This document shows positions 25,490 through 37,753 of a DNA stretch of 64,000 bases, in pieces. The translations under genes and the position numbers were made by a program. Origin of the DNA: Latrodectus hesperus (lineage: Eukaryota > Arthropoda > Arachnida > Araneae > Theridiidae); contig CM075860.1 in NCBI GenBank assembly GCA_037975125.1, forward strand, positions 43,745,970 through 43,809,969, written 5' to 3'. Each line of letters starts with the position of its first letter. The first letter of the stretch is position 1. A model generated the notes under the pieces. It saw only the letters and a program-made list of their open reading frames with translations, had not been told where the DNA came from and did no database searches.

Positions 25490-26800
25490 TATGTTAATGT
25501 GACTAAAGTTAAGTCTTACGTTAGAGTTTAAGAGAACTTTTTGCTAGATACTTGAGGCTTTTTCTTAGGCTTTAAGGAACATTTAAAAATATCTGTGCGT
25601 GGATGTTTCCATTTAAACATCCTGACCACATTAACGGCACAAGTTTAGATTCTTCGAAATTCAATTATATTAGATAACGAACCAGTGACTTTCTGAATGC
25701 ATAAAAATGACGCTTTTTCCCGCCAATCTGCAGTGGCTCTAAACTTCATTTCGTTGTAATCAACGCTATCCAACAAATTTCCTTTCCTTACAAAGAGAAA
25801 AAAGATTTTTTTTTATATTTTAAGATCTCCTTATCTCCATTGCTCTTTTTTGTTTGTTGAAGTCACCGAATACAAAGATCCCGAAGTAATTCCAATTCCG
25901 GAAATCCTCCGGGAATTCTACACAGAAAGGCGCTCCCTCATTTGCATTTCGAAACACTCTCAAACTTAAGCAAACGGGAAAGAGGGGTCGGGGAGGGAGC
26001 TATAATTCTAATTATAGGAATGGAGATTCGAAGAGGGTTTATTTCGCGAGAAAAGCTCCAACTCCCGGCGTTCTCCGGCTTTCCCTCCCCCTTCGTAACC
26101 AGTGTTTAAGACGTCCGTGTTGTTTCGGGGCATCTTTATTAATTATACGGCTTTTCTCCTGTATTCGGGAACACCTTTCGTTCCTTCCGCTGGTTTTCCC
26201 ACCGGATTCGGGAGCTAGCGGGCTTAGTCTGTTATTGTTGTTCCTGGAAAGGAGAGTTCGTTCACAGATGTAAGTAGCCATTCCTCTTTTACCTGATTAG
26301 ACAATCTAAAGCATATCGGTTGTCGCCAATTTAGCTTGGATCACGCCAAGAAGAATTAATGCTCGGAATTCGGAAATGTGAAGGGTATTGGTAGTTTGAT
26401 GGATCACTGTATCGAAAATGCTCCATCTTAATCGAATTTCGTGTATTAGGTTGACAATATTTGAACTTAATATTTTGAAAGGGGTGGGTAAAACTCAATC
26501 CCACTTTTCAAAGTAATTAGTTTCGCTTCAAAGTAATGCTGTAATTCTAAGTCATAATAGAAGTTATGCTCGAACAGACCGGTTTATTCTTGTAATAGTT
26601 AAATTGTAATAGTTAATATAGTAATTGAATACCGAAATTTAAATTTTAAAATCCTACATACACAGAAAATGACTGTAGAAAGGCAGGTCTGTTTTGAGAG
26701 AGAGAGAGAGATTAATAATATCATATCGAGATTAAGAGGATTTTTTAGCCAATCATAAAGCAGCAACTTCGCAACAGGTTAAAGTGCACTTAATTGTCTG
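25490..26800. other. GC-richer patch, no recognisable gene
   Basis: The stretch 25860-26280 is GC-richer than the surroundings. It has an 18-bp palindrome CTATAATTCTAATTATAG (26000-26017) containing two TAATTA-like homeodomain cores, and an ATTTGCAT octamer near 25939. The minus-strand frame 26281-26039 has no recognised domain. A (GA)n run is at 26694-26711. Regulatory function is only a guess. Confidence 0.5.
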
Positions 26801-26814
26801 CGCTTATATGTAAG

Positions 26815-27640
26815 GGGTGATCAAATGAAAAGGTACGAAACGACGTAAAAGCGTAATGGTTAAATATTTGCACATTGCGCCATGGGAGAACGTAGCGAGA
26901 TATCTCGGGATGTGATTGGAGTCTCTGACTGGGATCGGAGCATGCTCGGGGGCCCGCGTGCACAGGAGAGAGCAGAGGCTCTTATCAAAAGCATCGTCCA
27001 AAGGATGCGGCAGTCCGTATGAGGACAAGAGATCTTTCCCGTTGCAATATTCGACGATTGAGGAGCAGCGAGGTGTTATCCTATTTCTGACAGCGGAAGG
27101 TGAGAAACCAGTGGAAGCATGAGTCGTCACCTCCCCCTAAAACGTTCAAAACCATACCGTCAGCAGGAAAGGTGTTTGCTCACCGTCTTTTTCGACGTTT
27201 AAGGTCCGATACTTGTGGAATTCCACGAGCACAGAAAAACCATAAACTGCGATGTGTACTGTGAGACACTCCGACGCCTACGCAGATCAATCAAAAATAA
27301 AAGACTAGGGCTGCTCATGAAAGGTGTGGTTCTGCTCCATGATTACGCGCGTCCGCACATCTCCAGGGTCACACACATGGAACTGACCAAGTTCAAGTGG
27401 GAGACGTTGAACCATCCGACCTATAGTCCGGACATGTCACCCTGCGATTTTCATGTGTTTGGTCCACTTTAGTGGAAGAAACACCTGAAAGGGAAGCGCT
27501 ATAATTCGAACGACGTCCTGAAGGACGCTGTGAAGGACGGGATCTCGTCACGGCCACAGAAATTCTGGGAACAAAGAATCCTGCAGGTTGTTCATCAGTG
27601 GTATCGTTGTGCTCAAGCCTATGGTTGTACATTTGAATAA
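26815..27640 (+). pseudogene. Internally deleted mariner transposase
   Basis: The N-terminal part (to about 27122) contains 'EEQRGVILFLTAEGEKPVE', typical of the mariner helix-turn-helix. It is joined directly to a piece with 'KTFKTIPSAGKV' from the catalytic region, so much of the DNA-binding and early catalytic domain is missing. From 27215 the frame holds 'GVVLLHDYARPHIS' (second catalytic Asp motif) and 'HPTYSPDMSPCDFHVFGPL' (third motif, mariner DD34D type), then a stop where other members read on. The end near 27639 carries the C-terminal tail and stop. Frame changes and stops show it is dead. Terminal repeats were not resolved. Confidence 0.85.
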
Positions 27641-27964
27641 AGTCTATATTTGAATTTGCAAGTTTTCAAAAATGCTCTATTATGATCGTATTCATTTGTC
27701 GCTAGAGATCACGCTAAAAAATCTCTCCAGGCTTCTCTTCCCAAAGTTAAAGCATTCTAATCAATCTTGTCAAGTCACTCTTGTATCACTTGGATCTTGA
27801 AATCCACCTTCCAATGTGCCCTTCATATTGTTAGATGAAGTACGCATTTGACCTTATTAGTCTTCATTTCATGATCGATTTCCGAGTGAAATACGAACTT
27901 ATATTTTTTCATCCAATTGCTATCTTGCTTGTCTTTGTGATTCCAAATCGTTTCAGTGTACCTG

Positions 27965-28450
27965 TAGCCTCATTGGGGTCTGGAGTAAAAACGTTTTTGG
28001 GGACACCCTCTGCTTCACAACAATTAACATTCTATTCAATTTTGCAAACGATTCTATTCCATTAACAACGTAAAACAAGTTTTCTATTTGATTTGGGAGT
28101 CCCTCTCTGATGATGGCAGGGGTGTTTGTGCTCCGGGGAAACCTCGGAATTCCGGGGATTTTGAATTTTGATACCCGGAAATTCCGGGGATCGTCGTTCA
28201 AAAGAAAGTATGAATAATAGTGAATTATTTATTTTGATCTGGGTAATTTTGTTTGCTTTGAGAGCAGAAAACGCAATAATTAGGTCATTCAGTACTTCAT
28301 AACTGTAATTTTTTATTTCTCCCCCCTCCTTCTCGAAACTCCAAAATGTCGGTAGAAAGTCCGTAAAAGTTTCCGGGGATTTTTTGGGGTCCCACAAACA
28401 ACCCTGTGATGGGGCCCGAGGGCAACTGCCCCTGTTTTAGTCAGGCTCTG
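27965..28450 (-). mobile_element. hAT-like short element, family M2
   Basis: Minus-strand start CAGAGCCTGACTA, end AATGAGGCTA, GC-rich block GGGGCAGTTGCCC near the start. Flanks TGTACCTG (27957-27964) and TGTACCAG (28451-28458) match at 7 of 8 positions, as expected for an 8-bp duplication with one later change. The interior has repeated TTCCGGGG words (28150-28190). No transposase is visible. Confidence 0.7.
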
Positions 28451-28458
28451 TGTACCAG

Positions 28459-29330
28459 GGAATGGCTAGGCATCACTAACCTACACGTATATCCTTTTGA
28501 AAGCTCACCGAATCACGGTTTATTATATTAACGCTGATAAAAGCCACTTAATTCCGCAGACCAATCATCAAACCATGAATTTCTGCCTTCGTTTTAACGT
28601 CTCCAAAGGAATATTGAGGACTTGTTTTATTGAATAAAAGCTCTGCAGTAACTGATTCAATATGGAAGCAACACACCGAGGCATAATACTTATCCAGTTG
28701 ATCACTTCATCCCCTCTCTGCGAAGTAATGCACTTCTTTCGCATTCTGGCACCTAATGGGTTATGTTCTCTCCCCTCGTTCGGAGACCCCGACGAAACAA
28801 TCTCCGGAAAGATAAACCGGAATTCTTATCCCGAATGGATCTCTAAGTCCCCTCAGATTCTTTCCAGCTGTTCGTGGGGGGGAAGGGCTGAAGGGTGACT
28901 TCCCTGGTAAGGAGAAAAAGCCCCCTTTCCAAATAAGCTAGAATTTATGTCCGTACCATTTTTATCGTCAGGTTTTGGGGCCCTCGAGATTTTTTTTTCC
29001 TCCTTCTCATTCTTTTCTTTGCCGCTGTTATCCACGAAGAAGTGGGAGGCCATAAAATGCCCCTGTAACCATGACGGGGCTGATAGGGAAGAGAGGCGCG
29101 CTATCGGAGCAGTCGTAAATGTCGCCCTCCTCCCGCCCTTATCGCCGGCAGGGGCTTGTTTTTATATCGGACATCGAGCTAACATGCCCTCTCTGGATGC
29201 CTTGTCCCATTACCAGGAAGTGAGGGTCCGGCTTAGTGGACAGGATTAGGCCGGCTCCTGGGAGGACAGAATTGGGAGCACTTTCAGTTATCGTCATATG
29301 AAACAGAAAAAAAAATATTTTTCGGCACTG
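28459..29330. other. GC-rich island before the satellite
   Basis: The stretch 28740-29270 is clearly GC-richer than the region around it, with several CTATCGG, CTTATC and TTATCG (GATA-like) words and a CCCTCGAG site. Open frames (28662-28898, 28947-29249) have no recognisable domain. It may be a promoter-proximal or enhancer island or a non-coding exon; this is inference. Confidence 0.45.
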
Positions 29331-29344
29331 TTTAACAATTTATT

Positions 29345-32300
29345 AATCACGGAAGAGACTTCTATTCCAATGTAATCGAATATTCCTTATGCTCACCCTT
29401 CGGTTCAGAATAAGCTTATATTCGCAACAATTTTATTATTTAACTGTTTTATTAATCAAGGAAGACTTCTGTTCGAATGTAATCGAATATCCCTTATTCT
29501 CACCCTTCGGTTCAGAATAAGCTTATATTCGCAACAATTTTATTATTTAACTGTTTCATTAATCAAGGAAGACTTCTGTTCGAATGTAATCGAATATTCC
29601 TTATGCTCACCCTTCGGTTCAGAATAAGTTTCTATTCGCAACGATTTTATTATTTAACTGTTTCATTAATCAAGGAAGACTTCTGTTCGAATGTAATCGA
29701 ATATCCTTTATTCTCACCCTTCGGTTCAGAATAAGTTTCTATTCGCAACGATTTTATTATTTAACTGTTTTATTAATCAAGGAAGACTTCTGTTCGAATG
29801 TAATCGAATATTCCTTATGCTCACCCTTCGGTTCAGAATAAGTTTCTATTCGCAACGATTTTATTATTTAACTGTTTCATTAATCAAGGAAGACTTCTGT
29901 TCGAATGTAATCGAATATCCTTTATTCTCACCCTTCGGTTCAGAATAAGTTTCTATTCGCAACGATTTTATTATTTAACTGTTTCATTAATCAAGGAAGA
30001 CTTCTGTTCGAATGTAATCGAATATTCCTTATGCTCACCCTTCGGTTCAGAATAAGTTTCTATTCGCAACGATTTTATTATTTAACTGTTTCATTAATCA
30101 AGGAAGACTTCTGTTCGAATGTAATCGAATATCCTTTATTCTCACCCTTCGGTTCAGAATAAGTTTCTATTCGCAACGATTTTATTATTTAACTGTTTTA
30201 TTAATCAAGGAAGACTTCTGTTCGAATGTAATCGAATATCCTTTATTCTCACCCTTCGGTTCAGAATAAGTTTCTATTCGCAACAATTTTATTATTTAAC
30301 TGTTTGATTAATCAAGGAAGACTTCTGTTCGAATGTAATCGAATATTCCTTATGCTCACCCTTCGGTTCAGAATAAGTTTCTATTCGCAACGATTTTATT
30401 ATTTAACTGTTTCATTAATCAAGGAAGACTTCTGTTCGAATGTAATCGAATATCCTTTATTCTCACCCTTCGGTTCAGAATAAGTTTCTATTCGCAACAA
30501 TTTTATTATTTAACTGTTTGATTAATCAAGGAAGACTTCTGTTCGAATGTAATCGAATATTCCTTATGCTCACCCTTCGGTTCAGAATAAGTTTCTATTC
30601 GCAACGATTTTATTATTTAACTGTTTCATTAATCAAGGAAGACTTCTGTTCGAATGTAATCGAATATCCTTTATTCTCACCCTTCGGTTCAGAATAAGTT
30701 TCTATTCGCAACGATTTTATTATTTAACTGTTTCATTAATCAAGGAAGACTTCTGTTCGAATGTAATCGAATATTCCTTATGCTCACCCTTCGGTTCAGA
30801 ATAAGTTTCTATTCGCAACGATTTTATTATTTAACTGTTTCATTAATCAAGGAAGACTTCTGTTCGAATGTAATCGAATATCCTTTATTCTAACCCTTCG
30901 GTTCAGAATAAGTTTCTATTCGCAACGATTTTATTATTTAACTGTTTTATTAATCAAGGAAGACTTCTGTTCGAATGTAATCGAATATTCCTTATGCTCA
31001 CCCTTCGGTTCAGAATAAGTTTCTATTCGCAACGATTTTATTATTTAACTGTTTCATTAATCAAGGAAGACTTCTGTTCGAATGTAATCGAATATCCTTT
31101 ATTCTCACCCTTCGGTTCAGAATAAGTTTCTATTCGCAACGATTTTATTATTTAACTGTTTCATTAATCAAGGAAGACTTCTGTTCGAATGTAATCGAAT
31201 ATCCTTTATTCTCACCCTTCGGTTCAGAATAAGTTTCTATTCGCAACGATTTTATTATTTAACTGTTTCATTAATCAAGGAAGACTTCTGTTCGAATGTA
31301 ATCGAATATTCCTTATGCTCACCCTTCGGTTCAGAATAAGTTTCTATTCGCAACGATTTTATTATTTAACTGTTTCATTAATCAAGGAAGACTTCTGTTC
31401 GAATGTAATCGAATATCCCTTATTCTCACCCTTCGGTTCAGAATAAGTTTCTATTCGCAACGATTTTATTATTTAACTGTTTCATTAATCAAGGAAGACT
31501 TCTGTTCGAATGTAATCGAATATCCTTTATTCTCACCCTTCGGTTCAGAATAAGTTTCTATTCGCAACGATTTTATTATTTAACTGTTTCATTAATCAAG
31601 GAAGACTTCTGTTCGAATGTAATCGAATATTCCTTATGCTCACCCTTCGGTTCAGAATAAGTTTCTATTCGCAACGATTTTATTATTTAACTGTTTCATT
31701 AATCAAGGAAGACTTCTGTTCGAATGTAATCGAATATCCCTTATTCTCACCCTTCGGTTCAGAATAAGTTTCTATTCGCAACGATTTTATTATTTAACTG
31801 TTTCATTAATCAAGGAAGACTTCTGTTCGAATGTAATCGAATATCCTTTATTCTCACCCTTCGGTTCAGAATAAGTTTCTATTCGCAACGATTTTATTAT
31901 TTAACTGTTTCATTAATCAAGGAAGACTTCTGTTCGAATGTAATCGAATATTCCTTATGCTCACCCTTCGGTTCAGAATAAGTTTCTATTCGCAACGATT
32001 TTATTATTTAACTGTTTCATTAATCAAGGAAGACTTCTGTTCGAATGTAATCGAATATCCTTTATTCTCACCCTTCGGTTCAGAATAAGTTTCTATTCGC
32101 AACGATTTTATTATTTAACTGTTTCATTAATCAAGGAAGACTTCTGTTCGAATGTAATCGAATATTCCTTATGCTCACCCTTCGGTTCAGAATAAGTTTC
32201 TATTCGCAACGATTTTATTATTTAACTGTTTCATTAATCAAGGAAGACTTCTGTTCGAATGTAATCGAATATCCTTTATTCTCACCCTTCGGTTCAGAAT

Positions 32301-32555
32301 AAGTTTCTATTCGCAACGATTTTATTATTTAACTGTTTCATTAATCAAGGAAGACTTCTGTTCGAATGTAATCGAATATTCCTTATGCTCACCCTTCGGT
32401 TCAGAATAAGTTTCTATTCGCAACGATTTTATTATTTAACTGTTTCATTAAGCAAGGAAGACTTCTGTTCGAATGTAATCGAATATCCCTTATTTTTGTC
32501 CTTGAGCTCGGAATAACCTTATATTCGCGAAACAAAATATTCCAGCTCTTTCTGT
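29345..32555. repeat. 107-bp satellite array, about 30 units
   Basis: The motif GAAGACTTCT recurs from 29461 to 32457 at exactly 107-bp steps (28 intervals). A diverged unit precedes and a diverged, truncated unit follows. Three diagnostic variants occur: A (TATTCCTTATGCTC), B (TATCCTTTATTCTC) and C (TATCCCTTATTCTC). They are ordered, mostly as AB dimers with some AB-B or A-C-B trimers. Each unit has an inverted repeat around the CCTTCGG loop. Edge units differ most, as expected for unequal exchange. No open frame is conserved. Confidence 0.97.
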
Positions 32556-32598
32556 TTTATTGAAGAATTTATAATTATATTTTCCACTCAATTTTCTA

Positions 32599-32877
32599 GT
32601 CAGCCGATGGCTGAGAGGTTAGTGTCCCTGATTCATTGGCTATTGGTGCCGGGTCCGAATCCCGATTCGGGTATGCATGTTTATTTCATCTTCGATGATG
32701 AAGGATGGTGGCCCACCCTATAAACGGGCGTGTGATGTTATGGCGTGGGTAATGCTACTGGCCTCCGTGACTTGGTTCACAGGTGCCCACCCGGTAACGA
32801 TAAATGAGTAGCAGTTTCCGGTCTTGTTGCGGCGAAGGGCTGGTCACTCAATGACCGTCGGAAAAAAATACGAAACA
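32599..32877 (+). mobile_element. SINE family S1, 10-bp target duplication
   Basis: Flanked by CAATTTTCTA at 32589-32598 and 32878-32887. The head has A box 'GATGGCTGAGAGGTTAG' and B box 'GGGTCCGAATCCC'. The body contains ACCCTATAAACGGG and 'CTTGGTTCACAGGTGCCC', and the tail is A-rich. Two minus-strand copies are at 49322 and 49677. Confidence 0.92.
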
Positions 32878-32887
32878 CAATTTTCTA

Positions 32888-35339
32888 TTGTCATTTTCAA
32901 GCAAAAACATCTATAGTGTGAAAGCTTAATGTCAATTGAACGATCCCTTCAGTGAATCATGACTTAAATCGATTGAAATTCGAGTTTGTAGTGGATTCCA
33001 AATCATTTTTTTAATTACCCTCCTCCAAAATGGGAATCGACTTGATGAACTTTTAAATTGAAGATTGCAAACACTATTTTATATTCCACTTAGGTCACTA
33101 TGGCTATTTTATATCACAGTTTTGTGCGATAAGGCTTTCTCCCTATTAATTTTCCTTTGTGTAAATAATTATTAATTTGATATAGGCGCAAGATCCACTA
33201 TAGCAAGAAGTTCAAACTGTTTACATATAAATAACTTAATATGTTAACTAAATAATATTTAGTTAAAGTATATATTACAAGTGAAATATAGTACCTATTC
33301 TTTGATTAATTTTATGTGATATAAAATATTTGAATGAATAAATTTCGATTTAAATAAAATATTTAACCATAATAAACTTAGATTAGAATTCCGTGTGAAG
33401 TTGGTTATGCGCAATAAATTTAAATGTTGTAACATTGAAATCAGGAATTCTTTTTCGCTTCAAGAAAGAAATATTGGGGTTTTATCGCTTTTACGATGTT
33501 TGACCTCCACTTCTTTCTAGACTCCTACAATATATCCTTAAAAAATTTTGCTTTTTTTCTCAAATTAAAAAAAAAATTTTTTTTTGCTTATTGCTGCGTG
33601 TGTGTTAACGTTTTTCCCAATGCGTCACCGGTCGAAAATGCATGGAACTAGATAAAAAGAATCCCAATTTTAATACTTCGTTACTAAAAGTAATTTTTAA
33701 GGGATCCATACCTCATGACTTGTTTCTAGCTTATCTGTTTTTCAGAATTCATTTCATAGTGATGAATAACATTTTAGACGAATATGATTAAAAAATAAGT
33801 ATTCTCGAAAAAAGTATGTATAAATAGCATTATTTTAACAAATCGTAATTTTTCTTTCAAAGAGTTGGATAGACATTTTCTATTGAAATGTAAAGTCTAA
33901 TTCATTTTTATGCTTGTTACAAAATAGTGCGGAAAAAACAAAATTTACTACCGAATCTAAAAGCATTTTTATAAAGCTTTCTCTTTTGTACAAATGCGTT
34001 TGATGATCATATTTAAATTTAAGACTGATATTCGGTATTACACCGTCATATAGATTTAAAAAAATTGAATACGCTATCGCCTTCCTTTTATCGTAAACAT
34101 AACACCACAGTAATTGTTTGTGTAAAATAATTTTCTTAAATTACATTTCTAACCATACATCTAGCGATAACAGTAGAAAAGGAAATAAATTTTTAGTCAA
34201 GAAAAAGAAAAATCATTTAAAAAAAATTGGATTTTAAGCATAGCGACGAAAGATACTTTCATTTTTGTGGTTATTAAATAAAATATTTCTTTAATAACCG
34301 TCTCAAAAATTCGGCTTTTAAAAAAAACGTTCCTCTTTAAATTGCGATTATTTCTTTTCACAACCTCATTATTTTAATTTAAAAAAATCGTTAAAAAATA
34401 TCTCTCTCTCTATTTCTTCCTCTTTCTAATGTCATTAACTTAGAGGAAAAACTCAATTGAAAAGTAATTTAATTTATTTTAAGTTTCTAGATTTATTTCT
34501 TTTACTTTTTTTTGTGTGTGTGGCCCTTTAGAAGCTTTTTCTATTTTCTCTCCCCCCTTCTTCTCCTCAAGCATTTGACGCGTTAATTATTTTTCATCAT
34601 TTGCGTCATTATTCGGTAAATTTGAAAGCAGCGTTTTTCGGGATCATAAGCTTTTATAGAAAGTAGAAATAATAATAAAACATGTGATGTAAAAATTAGT
34701 TTTTTTTCCTTTTGTTTTGTAATATGCAATTTCTTTCTGTGCTAGAGTAAAAAAAAAACTATTATATGATGAAGTCTTCTCGTTTAATTTTTTTCATCCC
34801 CCCCAAAACGATGCTATAAGCGTTTCTTGCACATGTAAAGAAATCTATAATGAGTTTTGTTGTTTATATGGACGGAGAATTAATTTAGTTTGTGGGACAG
34901 CGTAAAAAGTCAACTACTTAGATGATGTTCTAATTTGTTTTGTTTTATATACATATTGTAATTATGTAAGAACATCTTAAAGAATTATCGAAGTTTTGTC
35001 ACCCAAATAGTTTTACATTTTAAGTTAAATGGTCTGTGTATAATTTCGTTTGTATTTGACCGCTCAAATTATGTGTTGTAAATTAAAGTTTATTAAGTAA
35101 TTTCAAATGATTTGCATTTCAAATTATATTCATTTAAGATTGTGTTTATAATTAGTATGTTTTTTTTATCTATAAAGCGAACTTTTTAAAACTTTTTTTG
35201 CTTTTATGCTGCCTTTATTTTAACTGATTAATTTTATGTTCAACAGCTCGGCATTTGTCTGAAAATAAATTTTATAAAAACATTACATTTTTATAGGTAT
35301 AATAATAAATGTTTTTCTTATGATAAAGTTTAATGTGTT

Positions 35340-35340
<1 letters not shown>
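32888..35340. other. AT-rich gene desert
   Basis: Very AT-rich with long A and T runs. No repeat family, open frame or RNA gene that I can support. Confidence 0.7.
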
Positions 35341-35342
<2 letters not shown>

Positions 35343-35435
<93 letters not shown>

Positions 35436-35458
35436 TGTGTGTATTAATATATATATAT
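35343..35458. repeat. (TA)n(GT)n compound microsatellite
   Basis: About 60 bp of TA, then GT with a TATG interruption, then a short TA block. Confidence 0.97.
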
Positions 35459-36757
35459 GCTAATTTAAAAGTATTTATATGGAATTTTTTATGATTATTT
35501 TTTACTTTTTTATGAATGCTTAGTATTTTTTAAACACTATAAAACAATGTCGAAATATATAAGTAATAGAGTAATTCTGCTACACATTTCTGTTTATATT
35601 ATATTCACACCAAGATAAAATTTGGCACAGTTAAAATTGATTATATTTTAAATAAGATAAGAAATTTTATTAAAAAAAGAGCATTGCAATATATTTATTT
35701 AGTGAAATTAATTTAATAATATATACTATTGTTGATTAGTTGGTTAAATAGATAGTTCAAATCTTAGATATATATTAATATTTAATTTAATATATATATT
35801 TATATATCGTTATATTTAATTCAGTAATAAAAACTGATAACCATTCGAATAAATTAACATATATATTAAAAGAAAATATTTAGATTAACATTGGAGGGAA
35901 TTTTTCTGAAAATTTGATATCAATAAAATTAAAAGTTAATTTAAACTTTATAACTTTATTAGTTGAGCATGTAAAAGTAAATTATTAGGATTCAAAATTT
36001 TGTATTATGTTTATTTAAAAAAAATTGGGAAGAATCTTTTGCGTTTATTATCAACTAATAAACAAGTCTTAAGAAAAATATTGTTATAATTTCTTATCCT
36101 ATTGAATTGACAGCAACAGGACTTTAAAGTTTTCTTCTCTGTCTGGTCTCCTAAACACATATCTGTAACCTGTCACCAGGAGTTGTATGAATTGTTTTTA
36201 AAGCGTGTGTGTGAAATATCTAAAGTGGCATTTTTACCTCTCTTGATATTAAACACTCATTTTGATTCGATAGCTTGTATGATTAGGTTGAAGACAAATA
36301 TGTGCGTTTTTGAATCTTATTACCGACATTTCCATGTTTACCCATCTGAAATATCACCGTATTTCCATAGATAAGGTTCAGAAAGGTGAAATTATCTTAT
36401 CGCTTCTTATTTACGTTCGCGTTTAATTTCCTGGCTTTGTGTGACAGCGCGAGGTTTCCGTTGGGTGTCGGCGTCCCTTGGAAGTCGCGCCAGCTGCGAC
36501 TGATTTTATGAGGGGCGCGAATGATTTCGGCATTAGTAATGGTTTTACACACATCGGATGAAATTATTTTCCAAGAATTGAGATTGCGAGAAAAATCAGG
36601 ACGTGTCAGTGATAACTTTGATAATATCGCGTGTCGCATTCCTGTGTCTTTACACAGAGCACACAATAATCCAGGGGCGTTGCGCTGAAATATTATTTTT
36701 AAAAATAACAGGTGAATCAAAAAATCTTTTTATTATACTCCACTCTAACTCTCTCTC
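35459..36757. other. AT-rich, no recognisable gene
   Basis: Desert-like to 36100. The stretch 36380-36700 is less AT-rich, with a minus-strand frame (36720-36397, 107 codons) that I do not recognise. Confidence 0.5.
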
Positions 36758-37106
<349 letters not shown>

Positions 37107-37116
37107 ATATATATAT

Positions 37117-37723
37117 TGTTACAAAATTGTAAATAATGATTTTATTTGTCTTAAAATATCTCAGACAGATCAGAAATTCTCACATTTTGGGCAAAAATTG
37201 CGGTATTTAGACGTGTTGTAGTTTAAAAGCGGATTTCCTAATGATTTGGCGACTTGGCTACAGTTGGCGAGATTCTTGGCGACTTGGCGACGGTTGGCGA
37301 GATTTTTGGCGACTTGGCGAGAAATCGATACTTCTGGAAACATCCATCACCTAAGCTCTAGGACCAATATTTTTCGAGATAGCCTAGAAGCTTCCAGAGC
37401 CTTGGCGAAATTGGTAGATTTCTCCGCCAAGTCAGGTATAAATACCGCAGCCCGACATGGAATAGTAGTGGAGTTTTTGTGAAGACAGTCAGTGAGTGAA
37501 GACGGTCAGTTGTGACTGCTAGTTGTTCTCTGTCTGAGGTATTTGAGACCTGTGATTGGAAGCTATTTCCTATTGTATCTGACGAATTGTAGCTGTATAA
37601 TTGTGATTGTTACAGCGGGAATTTTGTTTATCTAGTGAAGTTTTTACGAATAAAAGTCTTGTGTTCATTAAGTGGTCGCTTTATTCAACTCTCAATCAAC
37701 ACGAACCCGTGGAGCTCGGTACA
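37117..37723 (+). repeat. 5' LTR of the Gypsy element
   Basis: 607 bp, beginning TGTTAC and ending GGTACA. It contains a TATA box (37437-37444), a polyadenylation signal AATAAA (37649-37654) and, in U3, two and a half copies of a 30-bp unit (about 37255-37322) built on TTGGCGACTTGGC. It differs from the 3' LTR at about 37126 (A/T) and 37259 (T/G). Confidence 0.97.
37437..37444 (+). promoter_or_regulatory. LTR promoter TATA box
   Basis: TATAAATA, 212 bp upstream of the AATAAA signal. It is the likely start of the genomic transcript, with initiation expected some 25-30 bp downstream. The same box lies at 42983-42990 in the 3' LTR. Confidence 0.7.
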
Positions 37724-37725
37724 AC

Positions 37726-37743
37726 TGGTGTCAGAATCGGGGT
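37726..37743 (+). promoter_or_regulatory. Primer binding site, tRNA-Leu type
   Basis: TGGTGTCAGAATCGGGGT begins 2 bp after the LTR. It closely matches the complement of the 3' end of tRNA-Leu(CAA) as I know it, with differences in the middle. Confidence 0.75.
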
Positions 37744-37753
37744 TGAAGAGTTG

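Noticed and set aside
27393..27632. Minus-strand 79-codon frame
   Set aside because: It is the reverse shadow of the mariner transposase on the plus strand.
29345..32555. CRISPR-like regular repeat
   Set aside because: The whole 107-bp unit repeats with no unique spacers, and the context is eukaryotic. It is a satellite.
37246..37482. 78-codon frame in the LTR, repeated at 42792
   Set aside because: It is the U3 tandem repeat read in frame, not a gene. It is present twice only because the LTR is.
37607..37753. Start of Gag at the first ATG of the frame
   Set aside because: This ATG lies inside the LTR, upstream of the primer site. The ATG at 37754 is the more likely start.
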